Shown: piece by piece, positions 16,242 to 23,995 of the stretch
Layout: every line of letters starts with the position of its first letter
Numbering within the stretch: position 1 is the first letter of the stretch
Origin: Clostridia bacterium
GTDB lineage: Bacteria; Bacillota; Clostridia; Oscillospirales; Acutalibacteraceae
NCBI GenBank assembly: GCA_017380615.1
Contig: JAFODQ010000014.1
Coordinates: 1 to 32,618, forward strand
Reading direction: 5' to 3'
DNA: 32,618 nucleotides
Program-made: the position numbers and the translations under genes
The notes under the pieces: generated by a model
The model's database searches: none
What the model was told of the DNA's origin: nothing
Seen by the model: the letters and a program-made list of their open reading frames with translations, nothing else

Positions 16242-17336
16242 ATGCCACCTCTTTCAATAATGATAAAACCTGCTTCTGCGCTGTGCAATATGCGCTGTGA
16301 ATATTGCTTTTATCACGATGTCACAGACCACCGCGATGTTAAAAGCTTTGGTCTTATGAGCGAAGAAACAGCAGACAATTTAATCAGTAAGGCTCTTGAA
16401 TTTGCAAATGGCGAAAGCATTGCATTTGCATTTCAGGGTGGTGAACCAACCACAAGAGGGCTTGATTTCTTCCGTTATTTTTGTAAAAGAGTGGATGAAC
16501 TGAACATCAAAAAAAGCCAGATTCACTACGGATTGCAGACAAACGGAACACTCATTGATGATAACTGGGCAAGATTCTTCAAGCAGAGGAAATTCCTTAT
16601 AGGTCTCAGCCTTGACGGTGATTTTGAAAACAATTCGTTCAGAATTGATGACAAGGGACAAAACACATATCACAGAATTATCAAAGCGGCAAACACCTTC
16701 ACGAAGCACGGGGTGGATTTTAACATTCTGACCGTGCTTACCGGCAGATGTGCAGATAACATTGATAATATTCTCCGATATTTCAAAAAGAGAGGATTCA
16801 AATATCTCCAGTTCATCCCCTGCCTGAGACCCTTTGGCGACACAACGGAAAGCCCCTTATACATGACAGTGGAGCAATACAAAAGCTTCCTTATACACGG
16901 CTTTAATGCATATGTAAAGGACTATGTGAGAGACGAATACACAAGCATCCGTTATTTTGATAACCTTGTGCATTTGTATCTCGGAAACCCCACAGAGCAA
17001 TGCGGAATGTGCGGACACTGTACACACCAGTTTGTGGCAGAAGGCAACGGAAACATTTACCCTTGCGACTTTTATTGCACAGATGAATGGCTTCTCGGTA
17101 ATATTAATAACTCGAACGAGAATTTCGACACTCTTGCTCACAGTGAAAAGGCAATCAATTTTCTTAAAGAGAGCCTCCGGATAAATGAGGAGTGTAAGAA
17201 ATGCAAATATCTTGCACTGTGCCGTGGCGGTGGTTGCAAACGCTCAAGGGCAGACAGAAATTATTGCGAAAGCTACAAGGCATTTTTTGATGCTTGTCTC
17301 CCATTATTCAGGGCATTTATCGCTGAAAAAAAGTAA
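16242..17336 (+). CDS. Anaerobic sulfatase-maturating enzyme (radical SAM/SPASM)
   Basis: 364 residues. Oxidises the active-site Cys or Ser of sulfatases to formylglycine in the cytoplasm without oxygen. The radical-SAM cluster is Cys15, Cys19, Cys22 (CNMRCEYC), and FAFQGGEPT is the SAM-binding GGE motif. The SPASM auxiliary clusters are supplied by C-terminal cysteines in CGMCGHC, NIYPCDFYC and CKKCKYLALCRGGGC. The N-terminal LSIMIKPAS.CN is typical of anSMEs. Start ATG 16242 has AGGAG nine bases upstream. Its position immediately after a CSPAR sulfatase strongly supports this assignment over other SPASM maturases. Confidence 0.95.
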   Translation: MPPLSIMIKPASALCNMRCEYCFYHDVTDHRDVKSFGLMSEETADNLISKALEFANGESIAFAFQGGEPTTRGLDFFRYFCKRVDELNIKKSQIHYGLQTNGTLIDDNWARFFKQRKFLIGLSLDGDFENNSFRIDDKGQNTYHRIIKAANTFTKHGVDFNILTVLTGRCADNIDNILRYFKKRGFKYLQFIPCLRPFGDTTESPLYMTVEQYKSFLIHGFNAYVKDYVRDEYTSIRYFDNLVHLYLGNPTEQCGMCGHCTHQFVAEGNGNIYPCDFYCTDEWLLGNINNSNENFDTLAHSEKAINFLKESLRINEECKKCKYLALCRGGGCKRSRADRNYCESYKAFFDACLPLFRAFIAEKK

Positions 17337-17349
17337 TAAACAGTTTTTG

Positions 17350-17373
17350 TTACAAACGATGTGCGTTTTGTAA
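17350..17373. repeat. Imperfect inverted repeat after the maturase gene
   Basis: TTACAAACG (17350-17358) faces CGTTTTGTAA (17364-17373) across a five-base loop, with one bulge. It may end the maturase transcript (AT-rich but no clean T-run follows) or be an operator for the downstream LRR gene. Confidence 0.4.
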
Positions 17374-17397
17374 TACTTTATTATAATAATAACAAAA

Positions 17398-17426
17398 TTG
17401 TAATTTTTTCCTAATCGAAATATATT
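17398..17426 (+). promoter_or_regulatory. Promoter of the BspA-like gene
   Basis: TTGTAA (17398-17403), 17 bp, TATATT (17421-17426). The predicted start of transcription (about 17432-17434) coincides with the left arm of the RBS-sequestering hairpin. A second TATAAT at 17382-17387 lacks a matching -35. Confidence 0.55.
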
Positions 17427-17431
17427 GAAAA

Positions 17432-17484
17432 ACCTCCTTGAAAGTAGTATTGTAGGATTACAATATAAAATACTGCAAGGAGGT
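17432..17484 (+). promoter_or_regulatory. 5'-end hairpin that sequesters the RBS of the BspA-like gene
   Basis: ACCTCCTTG (17432-17440) is exactly complementary to CAAGGAGGT (17476-17484), which contains the complete SD of the gene starting at 17491. Pairing continues inward: AGTA/TACT (17443-17446 with 17471-17474) and, after an AAAA bulge, GTATTGTA/TACAATAT (17447-17454 with 17459-17466, including one G-T wobble). A TATTTTT run follows before the ATG. The structure could act as an RNA switch or thermometer limiting translation, or stabilise the 5' end. The regulatory role is inference; the base pairing is directly visible. Confidence 0.65.
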
Positions 17485-17490
17485 ATTTTT

Positions 17491-19257
17491 ATGAAGAAAA
17501 TTTTAAGCTTAGTTCTGGCAATTGTGCTTGCGGCAAGTGCATTTTTGGCTGCACCCCTCCAGTTGCCCGGTCTCGTTGTTGCGGCAAGTGCCGAGGAAGC
17601 GACAGAGCCTTCCGAAGGTGGCAACGCAGGTGGCGAAGGTGAAGCTATACCTGATCCTGCAGGCTTCCTGACCTATGCCTTTAACAGCAATAGCAAAAGC
17701 TACGCTGTAACAGGCTACACAGGCGAGCAATGCGATGAATTGGTTATACCTGCCGAATACGAAGGAAAGCCTGTTACATCAATCGCTGACAAAGCTTTTG
17801 AAATGAACAGTAATTTTAAAAACATTGTGCTCCCCGATACAATAGAATATATCGGAATGGAATCCTTCAGAGGAACATCAATTAAAAAGATCGACATTCC
17901 TGATAGTGTCACCTACATTGCACCCTACGCTTTCGATGGTTGTTCAGCACTTCAGACAGTAAAGCTTTCCAAAAATGTAAAGACCATTGAATACCAGACC
18001 TTCTCCGGTTGCTTTAACCTTACAGATATTTTTCTTCCGGTAGGTTTAGAAAATATCGAAGACCAAGCCTTTTCCGGTTGTGGAAAGCTTGGTGAAATTA
18101 TAATCCCTGATTCCGTAAAACATATTGGTGGTATGGCATTTTATAGCTGTACAAACCTTAAATCAGTCAAACTTCCTAAAAGCATTGATATGATTGAATA
18201 TCAGCTCTTTATGGATTGCTACAATCTTACAGAGATTGTTATTCCTGATGGTGTTAAAACAATTCGTTACAACGCTTTTGCAAACTGCAGCAAGCTTGAA
18301 AAGATCACGCTTCCTGATTCTGTTGAAAAAATCTTCGACAACGCTTTTGACGGTACATTAGTTTATACTGATAAGTCTAATTGGGAAGATGGTGCTTTAT
18401 ATATCAATAATCACCTCATTGCTGTTGACAACACCATCCCTGAAATGTACAGAGTGAAGAATGGCACTGTAAGCATTGCACAAAGTGCTTTCAAGAACGC
18501 TCCTCATGTAGGCTCTGTATATTTACCCAAAACAATAAAATCTGTTGATGACTATGCTTTCATGTCTCTTGGCTTGGCATTCATTTTCTATGAAGGAACT
18601 GTTGAAGAATTCAATAAAATCAATTTCAACTCTAACGAAACCTATTTAGAGGAAACAATCATTATTCTTGAGGCAGATGGTGTTGGCAAGCCTAACAAGG
18701 TAACAACAAAGAGTGTTTCAAATGTAGCCGGTGGTTTAAAGGTTACATGGGGCGCTGTTGCAAATGCTGATTTATACCTTGTTTGGCGTCGCGGTGCAGG
18801 AAACAGCGATTGGCAGCTTCTCGGCATCACTGACCAGACAAGTGTTGTTGACACATCCGCAGGTCACAGACAGTACTGGAGATACTCCGTTCAGGCTATG
18901 AACGCAGATGATTTAAGTGATTTTGATTACACAGGTAAATATCAGAAATATGTAGCAACACCTAAATTAACAGGTATTTCAAATGCTACAAACGGTATTT
19001 ACTTTAAATGGAATGCTGTAAGCGGTGCGTCAGGCTACCGTGTTTACAGAAGAGCCTCAGGCTCAAGCACCTGGACATATCTCGGCACAGTTAAGGGCAC
19101 AGGCTACACCGACACAGGTGTTAAGAATGCCAATAACAAATATTACAGATACACAGTAAGAGCTGTTGTTGATGGTCTTTACAGTGGTTATGAGGATTTC
19201 CTTTACACAAAGCGCGTTGTAAACCCAAAGCTCATCAGTGCAACGAACACAAGTTAA
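17491..19257 (+). CDS. Secreted BspA-like LRR_5 protein with Fn3-like domains, ended by a premature stop
   Basis: 588 residues. The signal peptide is at 1-~33 (KKILSLVLAIVLAASAFLAA ... VVAASA). From about 70 to 400 there are tandem BspA-type leucine-rich repeats of about 23 residues (pattern IPDSVKHIGGMAFYSCTNLKSVKLP). Two and a half fibronectin-III-like modules follow, with the recurring KWNAVSGASGYRVYRR / YRYTVRAV patterns. Such proteins are surface or secreted adhesins in gut and oral bacteria. The TAA at 19255-19257 falls at the start of a third Fn3-like module whose remainder continues in the same frame to 19485. Start ATG 17491 follows AAGGAGGT. The gene has its own promoter and 5' hairpin. 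Confidence 0.88.
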   Translation: MKKILSLVLAIVLAASAFLAAPLQLPGLVVAASAEEATEPSEGGNAGGEGEAIPDPAGFLTYAFNSNSKSYAVTGYTGEQCDELVIPAEYEGKPVTSIADKAFEMNSNFKNIVLPDTIEYIGMESFRGTSIKKIDIPDSVTYIAPYAFDGCSALQTVKLSKNVKTIEYQTFSGCFNLTDIFLPVGLENIEDQAFSGCGKLGEIIIPDSVKHIGGMAFYSCTNLKSVKLPKSIDMIEYQLFMDCYNLTEIVIPDGVKTIRYNAFANCSKLEKITLPDSVEKIFDNAFDGTLVYTDKSNWEDGALYINNHLIAVDNTIPEMYRVKNGTVSIAQSAFKNAPHVGSVYLPKTIKSVDDYAFMSLGLAFIFYEGTVEEFNKINFNSNETYLEETIIILEADGVGKPNKVTTKSVSNVAGGLKVTWGAVANADLYLVWRRGAGNSDWQLLGITDQTSVVDTSAGHRQYWRYSVQAMNADDLSDFDYTGKYQKYVATPKLTGISNATNGIYFKWNAVSGASGYRVYRRASGSSTWTYLGTVKGTGYTDTGVKNANNKYYRYTVRAVVDGLYSGYEDFLYTKRVVNPKLISATNTS

Positions 19258-19485
19258 GGCATTTCTGTTAAGTGGAATGCTGTGAGTGGCACAACAGGTT
19301 ACTATGTTTACAGAAAAACTGCAGGCTCAGGTTGGGTAAAGGTTGGCACCTGCTACGGCACAAGCTCAACAACCTTTGTTGACAAGACAGCAAAGAAGGG
19401 CACAACCTACACCTATACAGTTCGTGCAGCAGCCGGCAAAACAACAAGTTATTTCAACAGTGGCATAAGCTGCAAGAGAAAATAA
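19258..19485 (+). pseudogene. In-frame continuation of the BspA-like gene after the internal TAA
   Basis: 75 codons in the same frame as the preceding gene. They encode GISVKWNAVSGTTGYYVYRK ... TYTYTVRAAAG and end in GISCKRK and TAA. This completes the Fn3-like module begun before the stop, and aligns with GIYFKWNAVSGASGYRVYRR in the preceding module. There is no SD or good start codon at its beginning, so it is not a separate gene. Read through, the whole protein would be about 664 residues with codon 589 as TAA. Either a nonsense mutation, a sequence error or stop-codon readthrough explains it. Confidence 0.75.
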
Positions 19486-19501
19486 TTAACAGCAAAATGA
19501 G

Positions 19502-19528
19502 ACCCCCGAAGGAAATCCTTCGGGGGTT
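19502..19528. terminator. Strong GC-rich hairpin between the BspA-like gene and lysA
   Basis: Perfect 11-bp stem ACCCCCGAAGG / CCTTCGGGGGT around AAAT between convergent genes. The T-runs on both sides are interrupted (TTAGCTTATATATTTTTT on the plus strand), but position and stability point to a shared bidirectional terminator. Confidence 0.7.
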
Positions 19529-19542
19529 AGCTTATATATTTT

Positions 19543-20838
19543 TTACATATCATTCCTGATTATGTCTTCGAGAGTTTCTCCCTTGACTGCAACATAATCC
19601 TCTGCACCGTTAAGCATAATAACAGGCAACTTGGGAATTCTGTTATAGTTTGATGCCATTGAGTAATTATATGCACCTGTTGTGAGAACAGCTATAAGGT
19701 CTCCCCTTTTAATTGATCCGGGAAGCATTATCCTTGGCTGAATGATATCTCCACTTTCACAGCACCTACCAACAAGGTCGCACGGAAAATCACATTTATC
19801 GTTTGCTTTATCAGCAGCAACAACCGTGTATTCAGATTCATAAAGAGCGAAGCGTGGATTATCAGTCATGCCACCATCTATTGAAACATAATTCTTATAG
19901 CCTTCGATTTGCTTGACATTACCCACTCTGTAAAGAGTGATGCCTGCATCTGCAACAATGCTTCTGCCCGGCTCAAGGTGAATTTCAGGCTGATTAAGAT
20001 TAAGCTCGGTGCACTTTGATTTCACATATTCTGCAACCTGTCTGATATTATCCTCAATATCAATAACAGGGTCATTCTCGGTATATCTGACACCGTAGCC
20101 ACCACCCAGGTCAAGCACTGCTGCTTCAAAGCCTGTTTCCTTTTTGACTTCGGCAATGAAAACGAGCATTATTTCAGCAGAGCGAACAAACACGCTTGAT
20201 TCAAAGAGCTGTGAGCCCACATGGCAATGGAAACCAACAAGGTTAATATTGGGTAAGCTGAGTGCCTTCTTAGTGATGCACATTGCAGCACCAGTTTCAA
20301 TCGGGAAACCGAACTTTGAATCCACCTTGCCGGTGTTTACAGCCTCATAGGTATGAGTATCAATACCCGGTGTTACTCTAAAAATGATATCCTGCTTAAT
20401 GCCCTTCTCACCTGCAAAGTGATTGATTGCTTCAAGCTCTTCTTCGTTGTCACAAGCAAAGCAGCCCACACCACAATCAATGGCAAAGCATATATCGAAA
20501 TCATTTTTGCTGTTTGAATGGAAGCAGATATTCTTCATATTGAAGCCTGCTGCCTTGGCTGTATAAAGCTCGCCGCAGGAAACAACATCAGCACACATGC
20601 CTTCACTTTCAACAATGCTGTACATTCTTTTGAAGGAACAAGCCTTACTTGCAAAGAAGGGCTTTGAGCTTTCCCCGAAATATTTTTTCATTGCACGGAC
20701 ATATCTGCGACAATTCTCACGAATTGTGGGTTCATCCATTATGTAAACGGGTGTTCCGTACTTTTCGGCTAACTCAATGGTGCTTCTGCCACCAAAATAA
20801 AGAACATTATCTATAATCTTTAAGTTATTTGCGATCAT
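19543..20838 (-). CDS. lysA: Diaminopimelate decarboxylase
   Basis: 431 residues; PLP enzyme converting meso-diaminopimelate to L-lysine, the last step of lysine synthesis. The alanine-racemase-type barrel carries the PLP lysine Lys65 (FFASKACSFK), HCHVGSQ, DLGGGYGVRY and EPGRSIV. The C-terminal beta domain has the CCESGD motif, which contributes the catalytic Cys and substrate binding. Start ATG 20838 overlaps the dapA stop by four bases (ATGA), with no strong SD of its own, implying translational coupling. It is therefore under the lysine riboswitch upstream of dapA. Confidence 0.97.
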   Translation of the reverse strand: MIANNLKIIDNVLYFGGRSTIELAEKYGTPVYIMDEPTIRENCRRYVRAMKKYFGESSKPFFASKACSFKRMYSIVESEGMCADVVSCGELYTAKAAGFNMKNICFHSNSKNDFDICFAIDCGVGCFACDNEEELEAINHFAGEKGIKQDIIFRVTPGIDTHTYEAVNTGKVDSKFGFPIETGAAMCITKKALSLPNINLVGFHCHVGSQLFESSVFVRSAEIMLVFIAEVKKETGFEAAVLDLGGGYGVRYTENDPVIDIEDNIRQVAEYVKSKCTELNLNQPEIHLEPGRSIVADAGITLYRVGNVKQIEGYKNYVSIDGGMTDNPRFALYESEYTVVAADKANDKCDFPCDLVGRCCESGDIIQPRIMLPGSIKRGDLIAVLTTGAYNYSMASNYNRIPKLPVIMLNGAEDYVAVKGETLEDIIRNDM

Positions 20839-21722
20839 ACATTAAGACCCTGTTCTCTCATAAGAGCTCTCATCTTTGCCTCATTCTCAGGCTCCATGGT
20901 TGTGAGAGGAAGACGAACAAAATTCTCACCAAAGCCAATTGCAGCTGTTGCAGCCTTAACGGGAATCGGGTTAACCTCACAGAAAAGAGAATTGATGAGA
21001 GGAAGAAGCTCAAGCTGAAGATTTCGGCTGCCTTCGAGGTCGCCTGCAAAGAATTTATCGCAAAGCTCAACTGTTTTCTTGGGAAGAATATTGGCAACAA
21101 CAGAAATAACACCCTTACCACCCAATGACATGAGTGGAACAATCTGATCATCGTTACCTGAATAGATATCAAACTCACCATTTGTGAGAGCCACGATTTC
21201 AGCAACCTGCGAGATGTTGCCACTTGCTTCCTTAATGCCCACAATGTTTTCATGCTTTGCAAGAATTGCACAAGAAGCAGGAGTCAGATTGCAGCCTGTT
21301 CTTGAAGGAACATTATAAAGAATACAAGGCTTTGTGGAAGCATCTGCAATTGCTGTGAATGATTCAATAAGACCACGCTGTGTTGCCTTGTTGTAATATG
21401 GTGTAACAAGAAGCATTGCATCGCAACCGATTTCACAAGCATATTTTGTAAGCTCAATTGCATAAGCAGTATCGTTTGAGCCAGTTCCTGCAACGATGGG
21501 CACTCTGCCCTTTACAACATCCACTGAAAATTTGAGAACTGCTTTGTGCTCTTCGTCTGTGAGAGTTGAGCCCTCGCCCGTGGTACCGGCAACAACAAGT
21601 GCATTTACACCCTCTGCTATCTGCCACTCAAGAAGTCTTTCGAAGGCCTCATAATCAACACCATTTGCATTCATTGGTGTGATAATTGCTGTGCCTACAC
21701 CTGTGAAAACTGTTTTTTTCAT
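20835..21722 (-). CDS. dapA: 4-hydroxy-tetrahydrodipicolinate synthase
   Basis: 295 residues, the normal length. Condenses pyruvate with aspartate semialdehyde, the first committed step toward diaminopimelate and lysine. A TIM-barrel aldolase. The Schiff-base lysine is Lys164 (VGIKEASGN). The Thr47-Thr48 pair lies in AGTTGEGST, Tyr136 in ILYNVPSRTG, and Arg141 is the carboxylate-binding residue. Start ATG 21722 follows AAAGGAG; in-frame codons further upstream belong to the leader RNA. The gene is preceded by an L-box riboswitch and terminator and overlaps lysA. Confidence 0.98.
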   Translation of the reverse strand: MKKTVFTGVGTAIITPMNANGVDYEAFERLLEWQIAEGVNALVVAGTTGEGSTLTDEEHKAVLKFSVDVVKGRVPIVAGTGSNDTAYAIELTKYACEIGCDAMLLVTPYYNKATQRGLIESFTAIADASTKPCILYNVPSRTGCNLTPASCAILAKHENIVGIKEASGNISQVAEIVALTNGEFDIYSGNDDQIVPLMSLGGKGVISVVANILPKKTVELCDKFFAGDLEGSRNLQLELLPLINSLFCEVNPIPVKAATAAIGFGENFVRLPLTTMEPENEAKMRALMREQGLNV

Positions 21723-21747
21723 TGTGATAATCTCCTTTGATTTTATC

Positions 21748-21778
21748 AAAAAAATAATAGCTGCCGAAAAGCAACTAT
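21748..21778 (-). terminator. Riboswitch-controlled terminator upstream of dapA
   Basis: Minus strand: ATAGTTGC (21778-21771) pairs with GCAGCTAT (21764-21757, one G-T wobble) around TTTTCG, followed by TATTTTTTT. It lies between the lysine aptamer and the dapA SD, so it is the expression platform. Confidence 0.85.
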
Positions 21779-21811
21779 CCACATAAAAATACACTGAAAT
21801 TGTATAAAATT

Positions 21812-21980
21812 ATGGAAGATAGCTCTCCACCCTGAAAGGGTGACAACAGTAAGGATATTATTCCGTACTGCCAGAACGACTTTTGCCGGAAGCCGCCTTC
21901 GGCACCTGCTCCTTTCACCGCAACAGTCTTGGCGACCTTTGGGCTACGGTTACTGATAGCAAAATGCACCTCTATCGGTT
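21812..21980 (-). ncRNA. Lysine riboswitch (L box)
   Basis: Minus strand. The L-box landmarks appear in the usual order: GATAGAGGTGC at the P1 5' side, AGTAAC, GGTGAAAGGAGC, GCCGAAGGCGG, CTGGCAGTACGG, AATAATATCCTTACTG, and GGTGGAGAGCTATC closing P1 (GATAG with CTATC). It precedes dapA and a terminator, so lysine binding should stop transcription of dapA-lysA. The boundaries are approximate. Confidence 0.93.
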
Positions 21981-21986
21981 GTTAAT

Positions 21987-22015
21987 AATATATCACAGTG
22001 AAAAATCAAAGTCAA
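21987..22015 (-). promoter_or_regulatory. Sigma-A promoter of the lysine riboswitch-dapA-lysA operon
   Basis: Minus strand: TTGACT (22015-22010), 17-bp spacer, TATATT (21992-21987). Transcription would start about 21980, right at P1 of the riboswitch. Confidence 0.8.
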
Positions 22016-22064
22016 CCATAAAATGATACAAATACAATGTATTTTAATACACATTTATTATATA

Positions 22065-22103
22065 AAAGGTTGAAAGCCTTGAGAACTTTCTCAAGGCTTT
22101 CAA
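22065..22103 (-). terminator. Terminator of the glycosidase-to-flavodiiron operon
   Basis: 16-bp perfect inverted repeat TTGAAAGCCTTGAGAA / TTCTCAAGGCTTTCAA (22070-22085 / 22088-22103); on the minus strand it is followed by CCTTTTATA. It separates this operon from the lysine operon. Confidence 0.85.
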
Positions 22104-22110
22104 ATTATCT

Positions 22111-23262
22111 TTATTTGCTTATTTCGTTAGCAAGTGCTTCGAGCTGTGCACGACTTTCATCGTTGAGTGCAGAAAGCAGCTTCACATTATTCTCACAATA
22201 CTCAAGGTTTTTGCTACCCTCAAGCATTTTGAGCATAACCTTTGTGGCAACAGGTGCCCAGCTACCGTTTTCAACAAAGCCGAGCTTACGATTCTTGTAG
22301 CCTCTTTCGGTCAGGTGATTTATAAACTCCTTCATAAATGGGAAAACATCTGAATTATATGTGGTGGTTGCGAGAATGAGTCTGTCGTAACGGAAGGCAT
22401 CCTCCACAGCCTCTGCCATATCGCACCTTGCAAGGTCATTAACAACGACCTTTTCACCTTTAGCCTTGAGAAGCTCCGCAAGAAGCATTACAGCATTTCT
22501 GGTATTGCCATACACTGATGTGTAGGCAATCACAACGCCCTCTTCCTCCGGCTTATAGCTTGACCAGGTGTCATAAAGATTGATGTAATAGCCGAGATTT
22601 TCCTTGAGCACAGGACCATGAAGCGGACAGATTATTTCAATATCGAGCCCTGCTGCCTTTTTGAGAAGAGCCTGTGTCTGTGCTCCATATTTACCAACAA
22701 TGCCGAAATAATAACGTCTGGCTTCGCAAGCCCAATCCTCATCCACATCAAGTGCTCCGAATTTACCGAAACCATCTGCCGAGAAAAGAACCTTATCAAG
22801 GCTGTCATAGGTAACAATAACCTCAGGCCAATGCACCATTGGTGCTGTGACGAAATTAAGCATGTGTTTGCCAAGAGAGAGTGTGTCGCCCTCACCTACC
22901 ACAACGCTTCTTTCACCAAGCTCGAGATTGAAAAACTGCTTCATCATTGCAAAAGCCTTTGAAGAAGAAACAATTTTTGCCTCAGGGAAAGCATTTGCAA
23001 AGCTTGTGATGTTTGCTGAATGGTCAGGCTCCATGTGCTGAACAACAAGATAATCCGGTGCTTTATCACCAAGGACAGTTTTTATGTTACCAAGCCATTC
23101 ATCTGTGAAACGGGCATCCACAGTGTCCATAACAGCAATTTTCTCATCAAGAATAATATAAGAATTATATGCCATTCCGTTAGGAACATCATACTGTCCT
23201 TCAAATAAATCTATATCGTGGTCATTTACGCCAATATATTTTATATCATTTGTTATAATCAT
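22111..23262 (-). CDS. A-type flavodiiron protein (FprA family)
   Basis: 383 residues. A soluble O2 and/or NO reductase that protects anaerobes. The N-terminal beta-lactamase-like domain carries the diiron ligands His76, Glu78, Asp80 (HMEPDHS), His81, His144 (MVHWPE), Asp163 (SADGFG) and the His of CPLHGP. The C-terminal flavodoxin domain (from about residue 248) begins VVIAYTSVYGNTRNAV, the FMN loop. No rubredoxin extension is present, so this is class A. Start ATG 23262 follows AGAGGT. It is the last gene of a four-gene minus-strand operon, 22 bp after the EEP gene, an unexpected partner for glycan genes. Confidence 0.95.
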   Translation of the reverse strand: MIITNDIKYIGVNDHDIDLFEGQYDVPNGMAYNSYIILDEKIAVMDTVDARFTDEWLGNIKTVLGDKAPDYLVVQHMEPDHSANITSFANAFPEAKIVSSSKAFAMMKQFFNLELGERSVVVGEGDTLSLGKHMLNFVTAPMVHWPEVIVTYDSLDKVLFSADGFGKFGALDVDEDWACEARRYYFGIVGKYGAQTQALLKKAAGLDIEIICPLHGPVLKENLGYYINLYDTWSSYKPEEEGVVIAYTSVYGNTRNAVMLLAELLKAKGEKVVVNDLARCDMAEAVEDAFRYDRLILATTTYNSDVFPFMKEFINHLTERGYKNRKLGFVENGSWAPVATKVMLKMLEGSKNLEYCENNVKLLSALNDESRAQLEALANEISK

Positions 23263-23284
23263 TTTTTTACCTCTGTTTATAATT

Positions 23285-23983
23285 TTATTCAACTACTGCA
23301 ATGTGGGGTCTGTGGTCTGCTGCAACAATTGAAGGAATATCTGCATCAAGCACGGTAACATCCGATGACACAAATATATAATCAATTTTTCTGTTTGGTT
23401 TATCAGACGGGAAGCTGACAAGCTCCTGTGTGAACAAATCTGCTGTATCCTTCATACAATCACGAATTGGATCAAGAACAGGATTTTCAGGACGGACATT
23501 AAAGTCACCCATAAGTATGCATTTTTCTGATTCAAGATTGTTGAGAACAGTTTTAACAGCATTGATATGCTCATCCTCATTCAATCCGAAATGTGTACAA
23601 AGAACTGTGAAACCATTTTCAAGCTTTGCCTTTAAAATGCAACGCGTTTCGTAAAGCTGGTCTCCCCTCTTTTCAACAGGGTCGGGAATGGGAATGGTAA
23701 TTGCCTCAACTATCGGAACGCGTGAAATAAAGCCGTTCCCGAACCATCCATCATCATCCACTATATTCACAGCCTTTGCAAAATAGGAATATTTCATACC
23801 GGTTAATTCTGCAAGCTTTTCTGTCTGACGGGTAAAGTCGGACTCGGGATCTTCATATCGCATCTCCTGAAGACCGACAATATCTGCTTCACACTGAAGA
23901 ATTGCATCAGCCATTATCTGATAATCAATTTCTTTCGTAATATAGTTCATGCAATGCTGTGTGTTAAAAGACATAACCTTCAT
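23285..23983 (-). CDS. Endonuclease/exonuclease/phosphatase (EEP) family hydrolase
   Basis: 232 residues, a compact single EEP domain without signal peptide. Mg2+-dependent phosphodiesterase/phosphomonoesterase fold. Visible motifs: MSFNTQH at the N-terminus (Asn7), VGLQEM (metal ligand Glu40), GNGFISR, LMGDFNVRP (Asp and Asn), KIDYIFVS and the terminal catalytic ADHRPH. The family includes nucleases, sphingomyelinases and sugar-phosphate or lipid phosphatases, and the substrate cannot be told. The small cytosolic form in a glycoside operon suggests a metabolite phosphatase rather than DNA repair; this is inference. Start ATG 23983 follows GAGGTGG. It lies 12 bp after the oxidoreductase gene. 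Confidence 0.88.
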   Translation of the reverse strand: MKVMSFNTQHCMNYITKEIDYQIMADAILQCEADIVGLQEMRYEDPESDFTRQTEKLAELTGMKYSYFAKAVNIVDDDGWFGNGFISRVPIVEAITIPIPDPVEKRGDQLYETRCILKAKLENGFTVLCTHFGLNEDEHINAVKTVLNNLESEKCILMGDFNVRPENPVLDPIRDCMKDTADLFTQELVSFPSDKPNRKIDYIFVSSDVTVLDADIPSIVAADHRPHIAVVE

Positions 23984-23995
23984 AAAGCCACCTCA

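Noticed and set aside
17382-17387. TATAAT as the promoter of the BspA-like gene
   Set aside because: No -35 at 16-18 bp. TTGTAA-17-TATATT at 17398-17426 is a better pair, though the alternative is not excluded.
19282-19485. Separate small gene encoding an Fn3-like module
   Set aside because: It is in frame with the preceding gene, has no SD, and completes an Fn3-like module started before the TAA. Treated as the cut-off tail.
21775-21969. Minus-strand open frame upstream of dapA
   Set aside because: It lies inside the lysine riboswitch; the nucleotide conservation pattern is that of the L-box RNA, not a protein.
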